Shown: positions 1-9,121 of the stretch, one piece after another
How positions within the stretch are numbered: position 1 is the stretch's first letter
How the letters are laid out: each line of letters starts with the position of its first letter
NCBI RefSeq assembly: GCF_000770305.1
Contig: NZ_JNVB01000013.1
Span: 1-64,000, forward strand
DNA from: Erwinia oleae
Lineage (GTDB): Bacteria; Pseudomonadota; Gammaproteobacteria; Enterobacterales; Enterobacteriaceae
Length of the DNA: 64,000 nucleotides
Reading direction: 5' to 3'
Position numbers and translations under genes: made by a program
Notes under the pieces: generated by a model
Database searches by the model: none
What the model saw: the letters and a program-made list of their open reading frames with translations, nothing else
What the model was told of the DNA's origin: nothing

Positions 1-71
1 AGATCATCATGCAGCAGCTCGACGCGCGCACCCGCCCGTGTAACTTTGTCGCTCATCTGAAGAAGCCGTAA
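1..71 (+). CDS. moaB: MoaB, molybdenum cofactor biosynthesis protein B (3' end only)
   Basis: Only the last 22 codons are in the window. They read in frame from base 3 and end at TAA 69-71. The visible C-terminus, [11 protein letters not shown] followed by LKKP, matches the end of enterobacterial MoaB (E. coli ends [17 protein letters not shown]). MoaB is a trimeric protein related to the MogA/MoeA molybdopterin adenylyltransferase fold; its role in E. coli appears non-essential. It lies four bases upstream of moaC, as in the moaABCDE operon, so moaA and the Moco riboswitch should lie just left of the window. Confidence 0.85.
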   Translation, partial: IIMQQLDARTRPCNFVAHLKKP

Positions 72-75
72 CGCT

Positions 76-561
76 ATGTCACACCTTACCCATATCAACG
101 CCGCAGGCGAAGCGCACATGGTGGACGTTTCCGCCAAAACCGAGACGGTGCGTGAAGCGCGTGCCGAAGCCTTTGTGGTCATGAACGCCGACACGTTGCA
201 AATGATTATCGACGGCAGCCACCACAAGGGCGATGTCTTTGCTACCGCGCGCATTGCCGGTATTCAGGCCGCCAAGCGAACCTGGGAGCTCATCCCACTT
301 TGTCATCCGCTGCTGCTCAGCAAGGTTGAAGTCACGCTGGAAGCAGAGCCGCAACACGGCCGGGTGCGCATAGAATCCCTCTGCCGCCTGACGGGTAAAA
401 CCGGCGTGGAGATGGAGGCGCTCACCGCCGCGTCGGTGGCGGCGCTGACCATTTACGATATGTGTAAAGCGGTACAGAAAGATATTTCAATCGAGCGCTG
501 TCGGCTTTTAAGCAAAAGCGGCGGCAAATCCGGGGATTTTCAGGCGGTAAGCAATGATTAA
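76..561 (+). CDS. moaC: MoaC, cyclic pyranopterin monophosphate synthase
   Basis: MoaC acts with the radical-SAM enzyme MoaA to make cyclic pyranopterin monophosphate, the first intermediate of molybdenum cofactor synthesis, in the cytoplasm. The product is 161 residues, the same as E. coli MoaC. The known active-site residues are present at the expected numbers: Lys51, His77 (in LCHP), Glu112/Glu114, Asp128 and Lys131 (in YDMCK). The gene starts 4 bases after moaB and its end overlaps moaD by 8 bases, which indicates one transcript with translational coupling. The ribosome site before the ATG is weak, which fits coupling to moaB. Confidence 0.97.
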   Translation: MSHLTHINAAGEAHMVDVSAKTETVREARAEAFVVMNADTLQMIIDGSHHKGDVFATARIAGIQAAKRTWELIPLCHPLLLSKVEVTLEAEPQHGRVRIESLCRLTGKTGVEMEALTAASVAALTIYDMCKAVQKDISIERCRLLSKSGGKSGDFQAVSND

Positions 562-799
562 CGTGCTGTTTTTTGCGCAGGTGCGCGAGCTGGTTGGCAC
601 CGCCAGCCTGGCGATCGAGGATGAGTTTTCCACGGTGGAGGCGCTGCGGGCGGCGCTGGCGGCGAAGGGCGACCGCTGGGCGCTGGCGCTGGAGTCGGGC
701 AGGCTGCTCTCTGCGGTCAACCAGACGCTGGTTTCCCCACAGCATCCGCTGAGGGCAGGGGATGAAGTGGCCTTTTTCCCGCCGGTGACCGGAGGCTGA
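554..799 (+). CDS. moaD: MoaD, molybdopterin synthase small (sulfur carrier) subunit
   Basis: This is an 81-residue ubiquitin-like sulfur carrier ending in the invariant Gly-Gly (FPPVTGG). MoeB adenylates this terminus, it is then converted to a thiocarboxylate, and it donates sulfur inside the MoaD2-MoaE2 molybdopterin synthase. The length equals E. coli MoaD. The ATG lies inside the end of moaC (8-base overlap) and the stop is one base before the moaE ATG, so the three genes are a tightly coupled translational unit. Confidence 0.97.
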   Translation: MINVLFFAQVRELVGTASLAIEDEFSTVEALRAALAAKGDRWALALESGRLLSAVNQTLVSPQHPLRAGDEVAFFPPVTGG

Positions 800-800
800 C

Positions 801-1274
801 ATGGAAACGCGCATTCGGGTCGGTCAGGCTCCTTTTGATATGGCTGAAGAGTACCGCTGGCTGGCCGCCTGCGATGAAGACGGCGCGGTGGTCACCTTCA
901 CCGGTAAGGTGCGAAATCACAACCTTGGCGATAACGTCTCTGCGCTGACGCTGGAACACTATCCCGGCATGACCGAAAAGGCGCTGGAGGAGATCGTTAC
1001 TGAGGCGCGGACGCGCTGGCCGATGCAGCGTGCTACGGTCATTCACCGTATTGGTGAGCTGTTTCCCGGCGACGAGATTGTGATGGTCGGCGTCAGTGGC
1101 GCGCATCGCGGTAGCGCTTTTGCCGCTGCGGAATTTATTATGGATCACCTGAAAACCCGCGCGCCCTTCTGGAAGCGCGAGGCGACGCCGGAGGGCGAGC
1201 GCTGGGTTGAATCGCGCGACAGCGACCGTGATGCGGCCTCGCGCTGGCAGCAGGCGAAAAATGTAGCGAAATGA
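801..1274 (+). CDS. moaE: MoaE, molybdopterin synthase catalytic subunit
   Basis: MoaE inserts two sulfurs from MoaD into cyclic pyranopterin monophosphate to form molybdopterin dithiolene. The protein is 157 residues; E. coli MoaE is 150, and the surplus is at the C-terminus. The two active-site lysines are visible as Lys118 (HLKTR) and Lys125 (FWKRE), offset by one from E. coli Lys119/Lys126. The substrate-binding AHR (102-103 region) is also present. It is the last moa gene here; the next gene begins about 83 bases later and is unrelated. Confidence 0.97.
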   Translation: METRIRVGQAPFDMAEEYRWLAACDEDGAVVTFTGKVRNHNLGDNVSALTLEHYPGMTEKALEEIVTEARTRWPMQRATVIHRIGELFPGDEIVMVGVSGAHRGSAFAAAEFIMDHLKTRAPFWKREATPEGERWVESRDSDRDAASRWQQAKNVAK

Positions 1275-1357
1275 ACCGCGCGGCAGGGGATTTTTATTGG
1301 ATAAAAGCCGCCTCGCTGTGTAACCTCAGCGCTTTCCTCAAAAATTCAGGGAACGCG

Positions 1358-2464
1358 ATGATTTCCTCCGCGATTCGACGTGTGTCGCTACTGGCGCTGC
1401 TGGTGTTGGCAGGCTGTAGCAGCGAACCAAAAAAAACGCAGCCTGAACGCCAGCCTGCCGACGTGAAAGCGCAGATTGTGGCGCTGCTTCCGCCGCAGGC
1501 GAGCGATCGCCAGGGCTGGGCAAACGATATCTTTGCCGCCTTTAACAGTCAGCAGTTGGATCCGACCAGCGCCAACCTCTGTTCGGTGATCGCCGTCACC
1601 GGACAGGAGTCCAACTTCAGCGCGGATGCCAACGTGGCCGGCCTGCCGAAAATCGCCTGGGGCGAAATTGATCGCCGCGCGGGAAAGCTGCACATCCCTG
1701 CTTTCGTGGTGCGTACCGCCCTGATGATTAAATCGCCGAACGGCAAAAGCTACACAGACCGCCTCGACAACGTGCGCAGCGAAAAAGAGCTGAGCGCCAT
1801 TTTTGATGACTTCATCAACATGGTGCCGATGGGCCAGACGCTGTTCGGCAATCTTAACCCGATCCATACCGGCGGCCCGATGCAGGTCAGCATCGCCTTT
1901 GCCGAAGCGCATGCCAGGGGCTATCCGTATCCGGTTGACGGATCCATTCGCCGGGAGGTGTTCAGCCGACGCGGCGGGATCTGGTTCGGCACGCTTCATC
2001 TGCTGGGTTATCCGGTTAGCTATACCCGACAGATTTATCGCTTTGCGGATTTCAATGCCGGCTGGTACGCCAGCCGAAATGCGGCGTTTCAGGCGGCAGT
2101 CTCGCGCCTCAGCGGTATTAAACTGGCGCTGGACGGCGATCTGATTGTTTATGGTTCCGACACTGCCGGATCGACCGAGCTGGCGGTGCGAACCCTCGGT
2201 AAACGCCTGGATATGAGCGAACGGGCGATCCGCAGCGCGCTGGAGAAGGGTGACAGCGAGGCGTTTGAAAAAACCGATCTGTGGGAGAAGGTGTTTGCGC
2301 TGGCGGACAAAAACGGCGGCGCGCGGCAGCCGCGCGAAAGGCTGCCCGGCATTACCCTGAGCAGCCCGAAGATCACCCGCAATCTGACGACGGCGTGGTT
2401 TGCGCAGCGGGTTGAAAGCCGCTACCAGCGCTGTATGTCGCAGGCCAGCGCAGCGCAAAAGTAA
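1358..2464 (+). CDS. yaiW: YaiW-like outer-membrane lipoprotein (DUF1615)
   Basis: This 368-residue protein matches the DUF1615 family, including E. coli YaiW (364 residues), along most of its length; shared blocks include SAIFDDFI, VPMGQTLFG, GGPMQVSIAFAE, FADFNAGWYASRNAAFQ and SPKITRNLTTAWFA. The N-terminus has a lipoprotein signal ending in the lipobox LAGC (Cys20) followed by Ser, so outer-membrane sorting is expected. The start is the ATG with an AGGGA ribosome site; an in-frame upstream start would add 29 residues and spoil the signal peptide. YaiW is known in E. coli as a surface lipoprotein made with SbmA and linked to uptake of proline-rich peptides. Here it follows moaE with no sbmA nearby. 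Confidence 0.88.
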   Translation: MISSAIRRVSLLALLVLAGCSSEPKKTQPERQPADVKAQIVALLPPQASDRQGWANDIFAAFNSQQLDPTSANLCSVIAVTGQESNFSADANVAGLPKIAWGEIDRRAGKLHIPAFVVRTALMIKSPNGKSYTDRLDNVRSEKELSAIFDDFINMVPMGQTLFGNLNPIHTGGPMQVSIAFAEAHARGYPYPVDGSIRREVFSRRGGIWFGTLHLLGYPVSYTRQIYRFADFNAGWYASRNAAFQAAVSRLSGIKLALDGDLIVYGSDTAGSTELAVRTLGKRLDMSERAIRSALEKGDSEAFEKTDLWEKVFALADKNGGARQPRERLPGITLSSPKITRNLTTAWFAQRVESRYQRCMSQASAAQK

Positions 2465-2472
2465 ACCGGGCC

Positions 2473-4410
2473 TCAGGCGGCGTTGAGCCTGAACAGCTGA
2501 ACGGTCTGGGCCAGCTGCTGCGCCTGGTCTTCCAGCGAGGCCGCCGCGGCGGACATCTGCTGTACCAGCGCGGAGTTCTGCTGCGTGGTGCCGTCCATCT
2601 GATTCACCGCGATGGTGACCTGGCCGATACCCTGCGACTGCTCGTCTGAAGCGTTTACGATTTCATTGATAATGGTTTTCACTGAGCTGACCGCGCCGCT
2701 CATCTCCTGCATGGTTTTCCCGGCATCCTGCACCAGCGTGACGCCCTGATCGACGCGCTGGGTCGATTCGTCAATCAACGCGGAAATATCTTTTACCGCG
2801 TTGGCGCTGCGCTGCGCCAGGCTGCGCACCTCTGAGGCGACCACCGCAAAACCGCGCCCCTGTTCTCCTGCGCGCGCCGCTTCTACCGCAGCGTTAAGCG
2901 CCAGAATATTGGTCTGAAACGCGATGCCGTTGATAATGCTGGTAATGGCGCCTATTTTCCGCGAACTCTCATCGATTTGTTGCATAATCTGCACAACCTG
3001 CTGCACCAGATCTTCACCGCGTTTGGCGATATCGGTGGCGGTATTGGTCAGTTTGGTGGCGTGATGGGCGTTGTCGGCGTTGTGTTTAACCGTTGCCGTC
3101 AACTGTTCCATGCTGGCGGCAGTCTCTTCCAGCGCGGCGGCCTGCTGTTCAGTACGCGAGGCAAGATCAAGATTGCTGGCGGCGATTTCACCTGCGCCCT
3201 GGCGAACGGAGTCGCTGGCGGAGATGATTTCACCCACCATGGTACGAAGCTGATGCTGCATGGTTTGCATGGCGTAAAAGATGCTCTGACGATCGCGGCC
3301 TTCAACCGGAATGGTGGCGGTCAGGTTGCCTTCCGCCACGCCAAGCGCAATTTCAGCCGCCTGAGACGGCTCGCCGCCGATTGGTTTTGCAATCTTGCGG
3401 TTAAAGATCACGCCCAATACCGTGCAGACCAGAACGATACTGATAACCATCATGATCAGCGCATGCATCAGTTGGCGGTTCGCCACCGCCATCACTGCGC
3501 TCACCGGCGCGACCACACCGAGATACCAGGGACGATCGCTGGTGCCAACCAGCACAGGACGCCACATTTCCAGCACGTCTTCACCCAGCGACGCGTCAAA
3601 ATGCTGGACTGCTTTGGTGGAGAAATTATTGGTTTCACCCTTATAGGCTTTGCCCGCCTGCGCTTTGTCAGGGCTGGAGAACACCAGGCCGGTATTAGAA
3701 AGCAGCAACGCATAGCCGCTGCCCTGCCAGGGTTTAATCGCACCAACGGTTTTTTGCAGCGAGGCGAGAGAAATATCCGAGGTGATCACTGCCTTCAGCT
3801 TACCGTCGTCAATCACCACCGCCGCCACCGAGGTCAGCAGGGTCGGCACGCCGTTATAGGCGTAGCTGTAAGGTTCGATCAGCACGTCTTTTTGCAGCTT
3901 CTGCGGGATCAGATAGTAATCGCCCTGGCCCGGCGTCAGAAAGGAGTCGAGATTGTGCAGGGCGAATTTACCGGCGCTGTCGCGATCGACAAAACGGGCA
4001 AAACGCCCTTCCGGTGCCGAGTCGGAAAGTTTAGCAAACTCAGCATCTTTACCATCAAACGCATTTTGCTCAAAAATCACCGACATGGAGAGGTAGTCCG
4101 GGTTCTGCTTGAGTGAGTATTTCATCAGCTCTTCGCCCACTTTGCGATCGGTGATCCCGCTGCCGGGCAGGGCGATCAGGCTCTGACCAAGATCCTTCGC
4201 CACCGTACGCGCATATTCCAGATCTTTCTGCACGCTCAGCGCGTTGCTTTCGGCGATCTGTCCGAGATAGTCTTCGGCGAGCGCGCGCTGCTGCTGGCTG
4301 GACTGCCAACTGAGCAGACCGATAGTGACGGTAAAGCCAAGGGTGATTGTTAAGGCGCCCGTCAGCAGCATCATGGTACGGGTGCTCATTTTCTTTTTTT
4401 GACTGTTCAT
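2473..4410 (-). CDS. Methyl-accepting chemotaxis protein with Cache-type sensor domain
   Basis: The gene encodes a 645-residue chemoreceptor. It has TM1 at about residues 10-33, a periplasmic domain of about 280 residues resembling a double-Cache (dCache_1) sensor, TM2 at about 315-337, a HAMP domain (PIGGEP...), and a cytoplasmic methylation/signalling domain with the hairpin [20 protein letters not shown]. Double-Cache receptors often sense amino or organic acids; the ligand cannot be read from sequence. There is no C-terminal xWxxF pentapeptide, so adaptation must rely on tethered receptors in the array. The ATG at 4410 was chosen (GGGGAAC upstream) over an in-frame start 77 codons earlier, which would run through the promoter. 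A sigma-28 promoter lies 68 bases upstream. Confidence 0.93.
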   Translation of the reverse strand: MNSQKKKMSTRTMMLLTGALTITLGFTVTIGLLSWQSSQQQRALAEDYLGQIAESNALSVQKDLEYARTVAKDLGQSLIALPGSGITDRKVGEELMKYSLKQNPDYLSMSVIFEQNAFDGKDAEFAKLSDSAPEGRFARFVDRDSAGKFALHNLDSFLTPGQGDYYLIPQKLQKDVLIEPYSYAYNGVPTLLTSVAAVVIDDGKLKAVITSDISLASLQKTVGAIKPWQGSGYALLLSNTGLVFSSPDKAQAGKAYKGETNNFSTKAVQHFDASLGEDVLEMWRPVLVGTSDRPWYLGVVAPVSAVMAVANRQLMHALIMMVISIVLVCTVLGVIFNRKIAKPIGGEPSQAAEIALGVAEGNLTATIPVEGRDRQSIFYAMQTMQHQLRTMVGEIISASDSVRQGAGEIAASNLDLASRTEQQAAALEETAASMEQLTATVKHNADNAHHATKLTNTATDIAKRGEDLVQQVVQIMQQIDESSRKIGAITSIINGIAFQTNILALNAAVEAARAGEQGRGFAVVASEVRSLAQRSANAVKDISALIDESTQRVDQGVTLVQDAGKTMQEMSGAVSSVKTIINEIVNASDEQSQGIGQVTIAVNQMDGTTQQNSALVQQMSAAAASLEDQAQQLAQTVQLFRLNAA

Positions 4411-4477
4411 GGAAGTTCCCCGGTAAAAGAAGGCTAAGTTAATGGACTTCCTGTACAGCGATCTCACTGTATCTGAT

Positions 4478-4504
4478 TTATCGGCATTTGACCACGCACC
4501 TTTA
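4478..4504 (-). promoter_or_regulatory. Sigma-28 (FliA)-type promoter of the chemoreceptor gene
   Basis: Read on the minus strand, the site is TAAAGGTG, 11 bases, GCCGATAA. The flagellar consensus is TAAAGTTT-N11-GCCGATAA, so the -10 is an exact match, the -35 matches 6 of 8, and the spacer is exact. It lies 68 bases upstream of the chemoreceptor ATG in the divergent gap with ybhL. Confidence 0.85.
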
Positions 4505-4618
4505 ATTGCGGCGCGTGACCGTTTGCGCGCTGCGCTGAAAAAACAGCCGGACAGGCTGGCAAGCTCGCGGGACTGTGCCAGACTTGCGGAGAGCTTAATT
4601 CTGGAAATGGAGACAACC

Positions 4619-5323
4619 ATGGCACTGCGTCCCAACGACACACTTGTTTCTTCGGCCCGTACCGGCCTGCAAACCTACATGGCACAGGTCTATGGCTGGA
4701 TGACCTGCGGCCTGCTGCTGACCGCGTTTGTTTCGTGGTTCGCCGCCAATACGCCCGCCGTGATGGAACTGGTTTTCGCCAACCGCATTACCTTTTATGG
4801 CCTGATTATTGTCCAGCTTGGCCTGGTGTTTGTGCTGTCTGGCATGGTGCATAAGCTGAGCGGTGCGGCGGCGACCGGGCTGTTTATGCTCTATTCGGCG
4901 CTGACCGGCCTGACCATGGCCAGTATTTTCCTGATGTATACCTATTCGTCCATTGCCAGCACTTTTCTGGTGACCGGCGGCATGTTCGGCGCGATGAGCT
5001 TCTGGGGTTACACCACAAAGCGCGATCTGAGCGGCATGGGCAGCATGCTGTTTATGGGGCTGATTGGCATCGTGCTGGCGTCGCTGGTGAATATCTGGCT
5101 GAAGAGCACCGCGCTGATGTGGGCGGTGACTTATATCGGCGTGGTGGTGTTTGTTGGCCTGACGGCTTATGACACGCAGAAGCTGAAAAATATCGGGGAA
5201 GGGATTAACGTTGACGATAAAGAGAACCTGCGCCGCTACTCCATCATGGGCGCGCTAACGCTTTATCTGGACTTTATCAACCTGTTCCTGATGCTGTTGC
5301 GTATTTTCGGCAACCGTCGTTAA
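4619..5323 (+). CDS. ybhL: YbhL, Bax inhibitor-1 family inner-membrane protein
   Basis: This 234-residue integral membrane protein (about seven helices) belongs to the BI-1/TMBIM family. It matches E. coli YbhL at identical length, with shared blocks such as [28 protein letters not shown] and the C-terminus LLRIFGNRR. Members include the calcium-leak protein BsYetJ; the role of YbhL itself is not settled. The start is the ATG after GGAG; an in-frame start 59 codons upstream would run back through the chemoreceptor promoter. In E. coli ybhL also follows the moa operon, so only the chemoreceptor and yaiW are additional here. Confidence 0.95.
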   Translation: MALRPNDTLVSSARTGLQTYMAQVYGWMTCGLLLTAFVSWFAANTPAVMELVFANRITFYGLIIVQLGLVFVLSGMVHKLSGAAATGLFMLYSALTGLTMASIFLMYTYSSIASTFLVTGGMFGAMSFWGYTTKRDLSGMGSMLFMGLIGIVLASLVNIWLKSTALMWAVTYIGVVVFVGLTAYDTQKLKNIGEGINVDDKENLRRYSIMGALTLYLDFINLFLMLLRIFGNRR

Positions 5324-5340
5324 TGTCGCCGATACACATT

Positions 5341-5368
5341 AAAACCCCGGCCTGTAACCGGGGTTTTT
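5341..5368. terminator. Bidirectional intrinsic terminator between ybhL and ybhN
   Basis: The stem AAAACCCCGG pairs with CCGGGGTTTT around a 7-base loop and is flanked by A and T runs. It can therefore end transcription from both convergent genes. Confidence 0.9.
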
Positions 5369-5375
5369 GTCTCTG

Positions 5376-6341
5376 TCAGACGGACTTTTCCATCTCCTGC
5401 ACGTTCTTTTGCCTGAGCGACTTCGCCTTGCTTTCCAGCAGCAGATAGAGCACCAGCGCCAGCAGCAGCGGGGCAATAAAGTAGAGAACACGGTAGGCCA
5501 GCAGCGCGGCAATGATCGCGCCGTGAGAAACGTGTTCGCCGCCCAGCAGCGCCAGGAACACCGCCTCCAGCACGCCGATCCCGGCCGGAATATGAATAAT
5601 CACCCCGGCAATACTGCTGATCAGCAGCACGCCCAGCACCTGGGGATAATCCACTTTCTCTGCCAATAGCAGCCAGATAATCATTCCCATCACCAGCCAG
5701 TTGGCGCTGGAGACGACGAACTGAATCCCCGCCATGCGCAGTGAGGGAAGCGCCAGCGTATGGCCCTTCACCGTCCAGCGGCGACGTTTTGAAAACGCGC
5801 AAAAGGCAAGATAGACCACCACAAACGCCAGCAGGCCAATGCCGATAGCCCGCAGGGTGCCTTCACCAACAAACCAGCCGGGGGGGATTTCCACCATTCC
5901 GGCGCTGAACACCACGCCGGACACCAGCACGTAGCCCAGCCAGTTGGTGGCGATGCTCAGCGAAAAGATGCGTGTAATAGTGCTGCCGTCGAGGCCGAGG
6001 CGCGAGTAGAGACGATAGCGCATCGCCACGCCGCCAACCCAGGTGCTGAGCGTCAGGTTAAAGGCATAGCAGATAAACGACACCAGCATCACCTGTCGCT
6101 TCTGCAATTTGTGTCCGCAGTAGGATTGCCCGATCAGATCGTAAATGCCATAGGTGAGGTAACTGATCACCACCAGCGCCACCGAGGCGAGGATCGCCAG
6201 TCGGTTGTAGTTGACCACCACTTCAATCACGTCGTGCCAGTTAACTTTGCGGGCGTAGAGCACCAGCAGCACGATAACGGCAATGAAAAACAGCCAGGTG
6301 AGGATTTTCTTCGCCAGCTTCCAGCGTGGATGATCGGCCAT
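5376..6341 (-). CDS. ybhN: YbhN, UPF0104/LPG-synthase-like inner-membrane protein
   Basis: The product is a 321-residue protein with about eight membrane helices, matching E. coli YbhN (318 residues) in blocks such as WKLAKKILTWLFFIAVIVLL, YCGHKL, TLSTWVGG, MRYRLYSRLGL and IHIPAGIGVLEAVF. The family (PF03706) includes bacterial lysyl-phosphatidylglycerol synthase flippase domains, so a lipid-related role is plausible. Its start codon overlaps the clsB stop by one base (TGATG), and clsB overlaps ybhP by four. The three genes therefore form one coupled unit, ybhP-clsB-ybhN, as in E. coli. YbhN is needed with ClsB for full phosphatidylglycerol synthesis activity of that pathway in E. coli. Confidence 0.94.
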   Translation of the reverse strand: MADHPRWKLAKKILTWLFFIAVIVLLVLYARKVNWHDVIEVVVNYNRLAILASVALVVISYLTYGIYDLIGQSYCGHKLQKRQVMLVSFICYAFNLTLSTWVGGVAMRYRLYSRLGLDGSTITRIFSLSIATNWLGYVLVSGVVFSAGMVEIPPGWFVGEGTLRAIGIGLLAFVVVYLAFCAFSKRRRWTVKGHTLALPSLRMAGIQFVVSSANWLVMGMIIWLLLAEKVDYPQVLGVLLISSIAGVIIHIPAGIGVLEAVFLALLGGEHVSHGAIIAALLAYRVLYFIAPLLLALVLYLLLESKAKSLRQKNVQEMEKSV

Positions 6342-7588
6342 CAGGATTTCACCCTCTCATTATCGTTTTTCACGCGATCCTGCGTTTCCATTTCGGGATG
6401 CACCGGCGGCGAAATCTGTGCCAGCTTTGGCGTGTGCGCGGGTAACCAGCCGGCAATGGCCGGGAAGTGGCGCAAAAAGTGGAAAACCACCACGCTTTTA
6501 CTTAACTGCCACCAGTTTTGTTTTGGCAACTGGTTCTCCTCAACGCGCTGACAGTCTTCCGTCAGCAGACGGTTGAGATTGTCACGCAGCGTCTGGTTAA
6601 AGGCGCGATCGTGCACGATCAGGTTGGCTTCCAGGTTTAATGACAGGCTCAACGGGTCAAGGTTGCTGGAGCCTACCGTCGACCAGTAGTTGTCCTGTAC
6701 CGCGATTTTGGCATGCAGCGGGCGGCGGATGTATTCATAAACCTCAACGCCGCCGCCCACCAGATAGTTGTAAAGCAGTTCGGCGCCCACTTTCACAATC
6801 GGCATATCCGGTTCGCCCTGCACGATCAGCTTTACCCTGACGCCGCGCTGGGCCGCGCTGCGCATTTCGCGCAGCAGCCGGTAGCCGGGGAAAAAGTAGG
6901 CGTTGGCAATGATCACTTCCTCTTTTGCTTCATGCAGCATGTCCATATAGTGCTGCTCAATATCGTCGCGGTGCTCGTCGTTGTCGCGCCGGACAAACAG
7001 CACCTGCGCATCGCCAGGCGTTGCGTTTCGCGCCATGCGATGTGAACGCTGATTCCACCAGTGACGCCGCACCGGCTGCTCGCTGTTGATTGCCTGCTGA
7101 ACAAAGCGGGTGATGTCGTCAACAACCGGGCCTTTCACCTCCACGGCATAGTCCTGCTTGGCCTGGGGGCCGTAGCTGCTGTTATGCTCGGAAGAGAAGT
7201 TGATGCCGCCGACAAAGGCAATCTCGCCATCACACACCACGATTTTGCGGTGCAGGCGACGGAAGATATTGGTACGCATACCGAAAACCAGCGGGCGCGG
7301 ATCGTAATAGATGAAGCGCACGCCTGCCGTGATCAGGCTGTGGACAAACGTCTCTGAGAGATCGTTTGATCCGTAGCCATCAACCATGATTTCAACCTTG
7401 ACGCCGCGTCGTGCCGCTTCAAGGATCACGGTATGCAGTTCATTGCCAACATCATCCTCAAAAAGGATAAAGGTTTCCAGCAGCACGTTCGCCTGCGCGC
7501 GGCGTATCGCTTCAAAAACCCGAGGGAAAAAGGCTTCGCCGTTTTCCAGCAGGCGCAGGTGGTTACCATTGCGCCATTCCATATTCAT
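6341..7588 (-). CDS. clsB: ClsB, cardiolipin synthase B
   Basis: This is a 415-residue phospholipase-D-superfamily enzyme (E. coli ClsB is 413). It has two HKD motifs: [16 protein letters not shown] near residue 112 and [18 protein letters not shown] near residue 290. ClsB makes cardiolipin from phosphatidylglycerol and can also form phosphatidylglycerol from phosphatidylethanolamine and glycerol. The C-terminus ([19 protein letters not shown]) is membrane-associated as in E. coli. The gene overlaps ybhP by four bases (ATGA) and ybhN by one. Confidence 0.97.
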   Translation of the reverse strand: MNMEWRNGNHLRLLENGEAFFPRVFEAIRRAQANVLLETFILFEDDVGNELHTVILEAARRGVKVEIMVDGYGSNDLSETFVHSLITAGVRFIYYDPRPLVFGMRTNIFRRLHRKIVVCDGEIAFVGGINFSSEHNSSYGPQAKQDYAVEVKGPVVDDITRFVQQAINSEQPVRRHWWNQRSHRMARNATPGDAQVLFVRRDNDEHRDDIEQHYMDMLHEAKEEVIIANAYFFPGYRLLREMRSAAQRGVRVKLIVQGEPDMPIVKVGAELLYNYLVGGGVEVYEYIRRPLHAKIAVQDNYWSTVGSSNLDPLSLSLNLEANLIVHDRAFNQTLRDNLNRLLTEDCQRVEENQLPKQNWWQLSKSVVVFHFLRHFPAIAGWLPAHTPKLAQISPPVHPEMETQDRVKNDNERVKS

Positions 7589-8346
7589 AGGTGGATCTCC
7601 ACCGCCAGCGGCGCGTGATCGGATAAGTGGGACCAGGGCCGCAGCGGGATAGTCTGCGGATGGCTGGCGCCTGCATTTTTAACATAAATGCGATCGAGAC
7701 GCAGCAGCGGAAAACGCGCCGGGAAAGTGCGTGCCGGGCGTCCGCTATGCTGGCTAAAGACTTCTGTCATACCGGCTTCATTTTGTAAAATCGCGTTCGC
7801 CTTTTGTTGCCAGTCGTTGAAGTCGCCAGCCACCACGACGGGCGCATCGGCCGGCAGACTGTTCACCAGTTCACTCAGCATCTTAAGCTGCGCGTGACGG
7901 TGCGCGTCACGCAGGCCGAGATGCACGCAGATAGCATGAAGCGTGACGTCGTGATGGGGCAGGGTGAGCCGACAGTGCAGCAGCCCGCGCTTTTCGGTTC
8001 CTTCCACGGAAATGTCGCGGTTCTCATATTCTGCAATCGGAAAACGAGACATGACGGCATTGCCGTGGTGGCCTTCCGGGTAAACCGCGTTGCGGCCGTA
8101 AGCAAAATCGTTCCACATGGTATCAGCTAAAAATTCGTAATGAGGTGTGTCCGGCCAGTTCTCAACCTTAAGTTGATTCACATCGTGGCTGCCCATTACC
8201 TCCTGTAAAAACACAATATCCGCCGAGGTTGCGCGAACGGCATCACGCAGTTCAGGCAGGATGAATCGGCGATTAAAGGCGTTAAAACCCTTATGGGTAT
8301 TGATTGTCAGGACTTTTAATGAAAATTTCCCCGGGTTTTGTGACAT
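7585..8346 (-). CDS. ybhP: YbhP, endonuclease/exonuclease/phosphatase-family protein
   Basis: The 253-residue product has the EEP (DNase I-like) fold. It carries INTHKGF near the N-terminus, the metal-binding Glu in FLQEV, the AGDFNDW motif, and a terminal SDHAPL with the catalytic Asp-His. The family cuts phosphodiester or phosphate ester bonds; the substrate of YbhP is unknown, and its coupling to clsB suggests a phospholipid or headgroup substrate, which is an inference. It is the first gene of the ybhP-clsB-ybhN unit and its upstream region faces ybhQ divergently. Confidence 0.93.
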   Translation of the reverse strand: MSQNPGKFSLKVLTINTHKGFNAFNRRFILPELRDAVRATSADIVFLQEVMGSHDVNQLKVENWPDTPHYEFLADTMWNDFAYGRNAVYPEGHHGNAVMSRFPIAEYENRDISVEGTEKRGLLHCRLTLPHHDVTLHAICVHLGLRDAHRHAQLKMLSELVNSLPADAPVVVAGDFNDWQQKANAILQNEAGMTEVFSQHSGRPARTFPARFPLLRLDRIYVKNAGASHPQTIPLRPWSHLSDHAPLAVEIHL

Positions 8347-8527
8347 ACTGTGCGCGCTCTCCTTTTCGGCGAGAAAAGGTAAAGTGTAGTCTTTGTCACA
8401 AAAGAGTGCTTTGAACCTGCGAAGGTTGCGGCATTATTCGACAACTGCGTTAGTCTGAGGAAATTCGTTAATACGTTTCGTGTTAACAAAGCTGGGCGAC
8501 CTCTGTTGGGTCTGCCAGGAGAAGAAA

Positions 8528-8917
8528 ATGAAATGGTCTAATCGTATCCAGATTGTCACCGGACAAACCTGCGTACACATCATGCTCCACCTGCTGCTTC
8601 TGGCCGCACTGGTGTGGGGATGGAAGCATCAAGCCTTGCTACAGGTCAGCACGGTGCTACTGGCAATGTACGCCAGCATCTTTGCCGCCATGCTGCTGAC
8701 CCAGCGCCTGCCTCGCTTACGCCGCGTTGGCGACTTCTTTGAAGACGTGACCACCACGTACTACTTCGGCGCTGCCATGCTGGTGCTCTATCTGCTCTCC
8801 CGCGTGATCCACAACAACCTGCTTTTGGGCTGTGTTGGCGTGCTGATGCTTACCGGACCCGCCGTGGTCTCGCTGCTGGTGAAAGAAGCGCCGCGCGCGC
8901 GTCACCGCCATCGCTGA
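8528..8917 (+). CDS. ybhQ: YbhQ, small inner-membrane protein
   Basis: This 129-residue protein has about four hydrophobic segments and corresponds to E. coli YbhQ (136 residues), sharing the MKW start, the TTYYFGAA block, LLSRV and GPAVVSLL. Its function is unknown; it was named in E. coli work on antimicrobial-peptide effects on the membrane. The start is the ATG after AGGAGAAGAAA; an in-frame upstream start adds 16 residues without a membrane signal. The downstream E. coli neighbours ybhR, ybhS, ybhF, ybhG and cecR are absent here, so rhlE follows directly. Confidence 0.85.
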   Translation: MKWSNRIQIVTGQTCVHIMLHLLLLAALVWGWKHQALLQVSTVLLAMYASIFAAMLLTQRLPRLRRVGDFFEDVTTTYYFGAAMLVLYLLSRVIHNNLLLGCVGVLMLTGPAVVSLLVKEAPRARHRHR

Positions 8918-8923
8918 TGCACC

Positions 8924-8956
8924 ACAGGCCACCCGCGTGGCCTGTTTCTTTTCCTT
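8924..8956 (+). terminator. Intrinsic terminator after ybhQ
   Basis: A 9-bp perfect stem, ACAGGCCAC / GTGGCCTGT, with loop CCGC is followed by TTCTTTTCCTT. It lies seven bases after the ybhQ stop. Confidence 0.85.
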
Positions 8957-8987
8957 ACTAAAAATAGCCCCTTAACCGCATCACTTC

Positions 8988-9053
8988 TGTTATAATCCGC
9001 CGCTTACGCACCGTGGTTTGTGCTCCCTTTCAAACGTCAGGCGAAGCCTGGCG
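8988..9053 (+). promoter_or_regulatory. rhlE promoter with extended -10 and leader hairpin
   Basis: TGTTATAAT at 8988-8996 is an extended -10 element (TGn plus a consensus TATAAT); no good -35 is visible. Transcription from it gives a leader of about 115 bases. The leader holds an 8-bp hairpin, CGTCAGGC-GAA-GCCTGGCG, at 9035-9053 (one G-U pair). Confidence 0.55.
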
Positions 9054-9121
9054 TCATATTTCTCCCCCCGGAAACTACATCGCTGAGCGCGATCGGGGCG
9101 GATCTGGAGTCAGTCAACTTT

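Noticed and set aside
1388-2458. 356-residue open frame antisense to yaiW
   Set aside because: Shadow of a conserved lipoprotein gene, with Arg/His/Gln-rich composition and no domain.
2977-4116. 379-residue open frame on the plus strand inside the first chemoreceptor gene
   Set aside because: It is antisense to a well-supported gene, is rich in His/Arg as is typical of shadow frames in GC-rich DNA, and has no recognisable domain or ribosome site.
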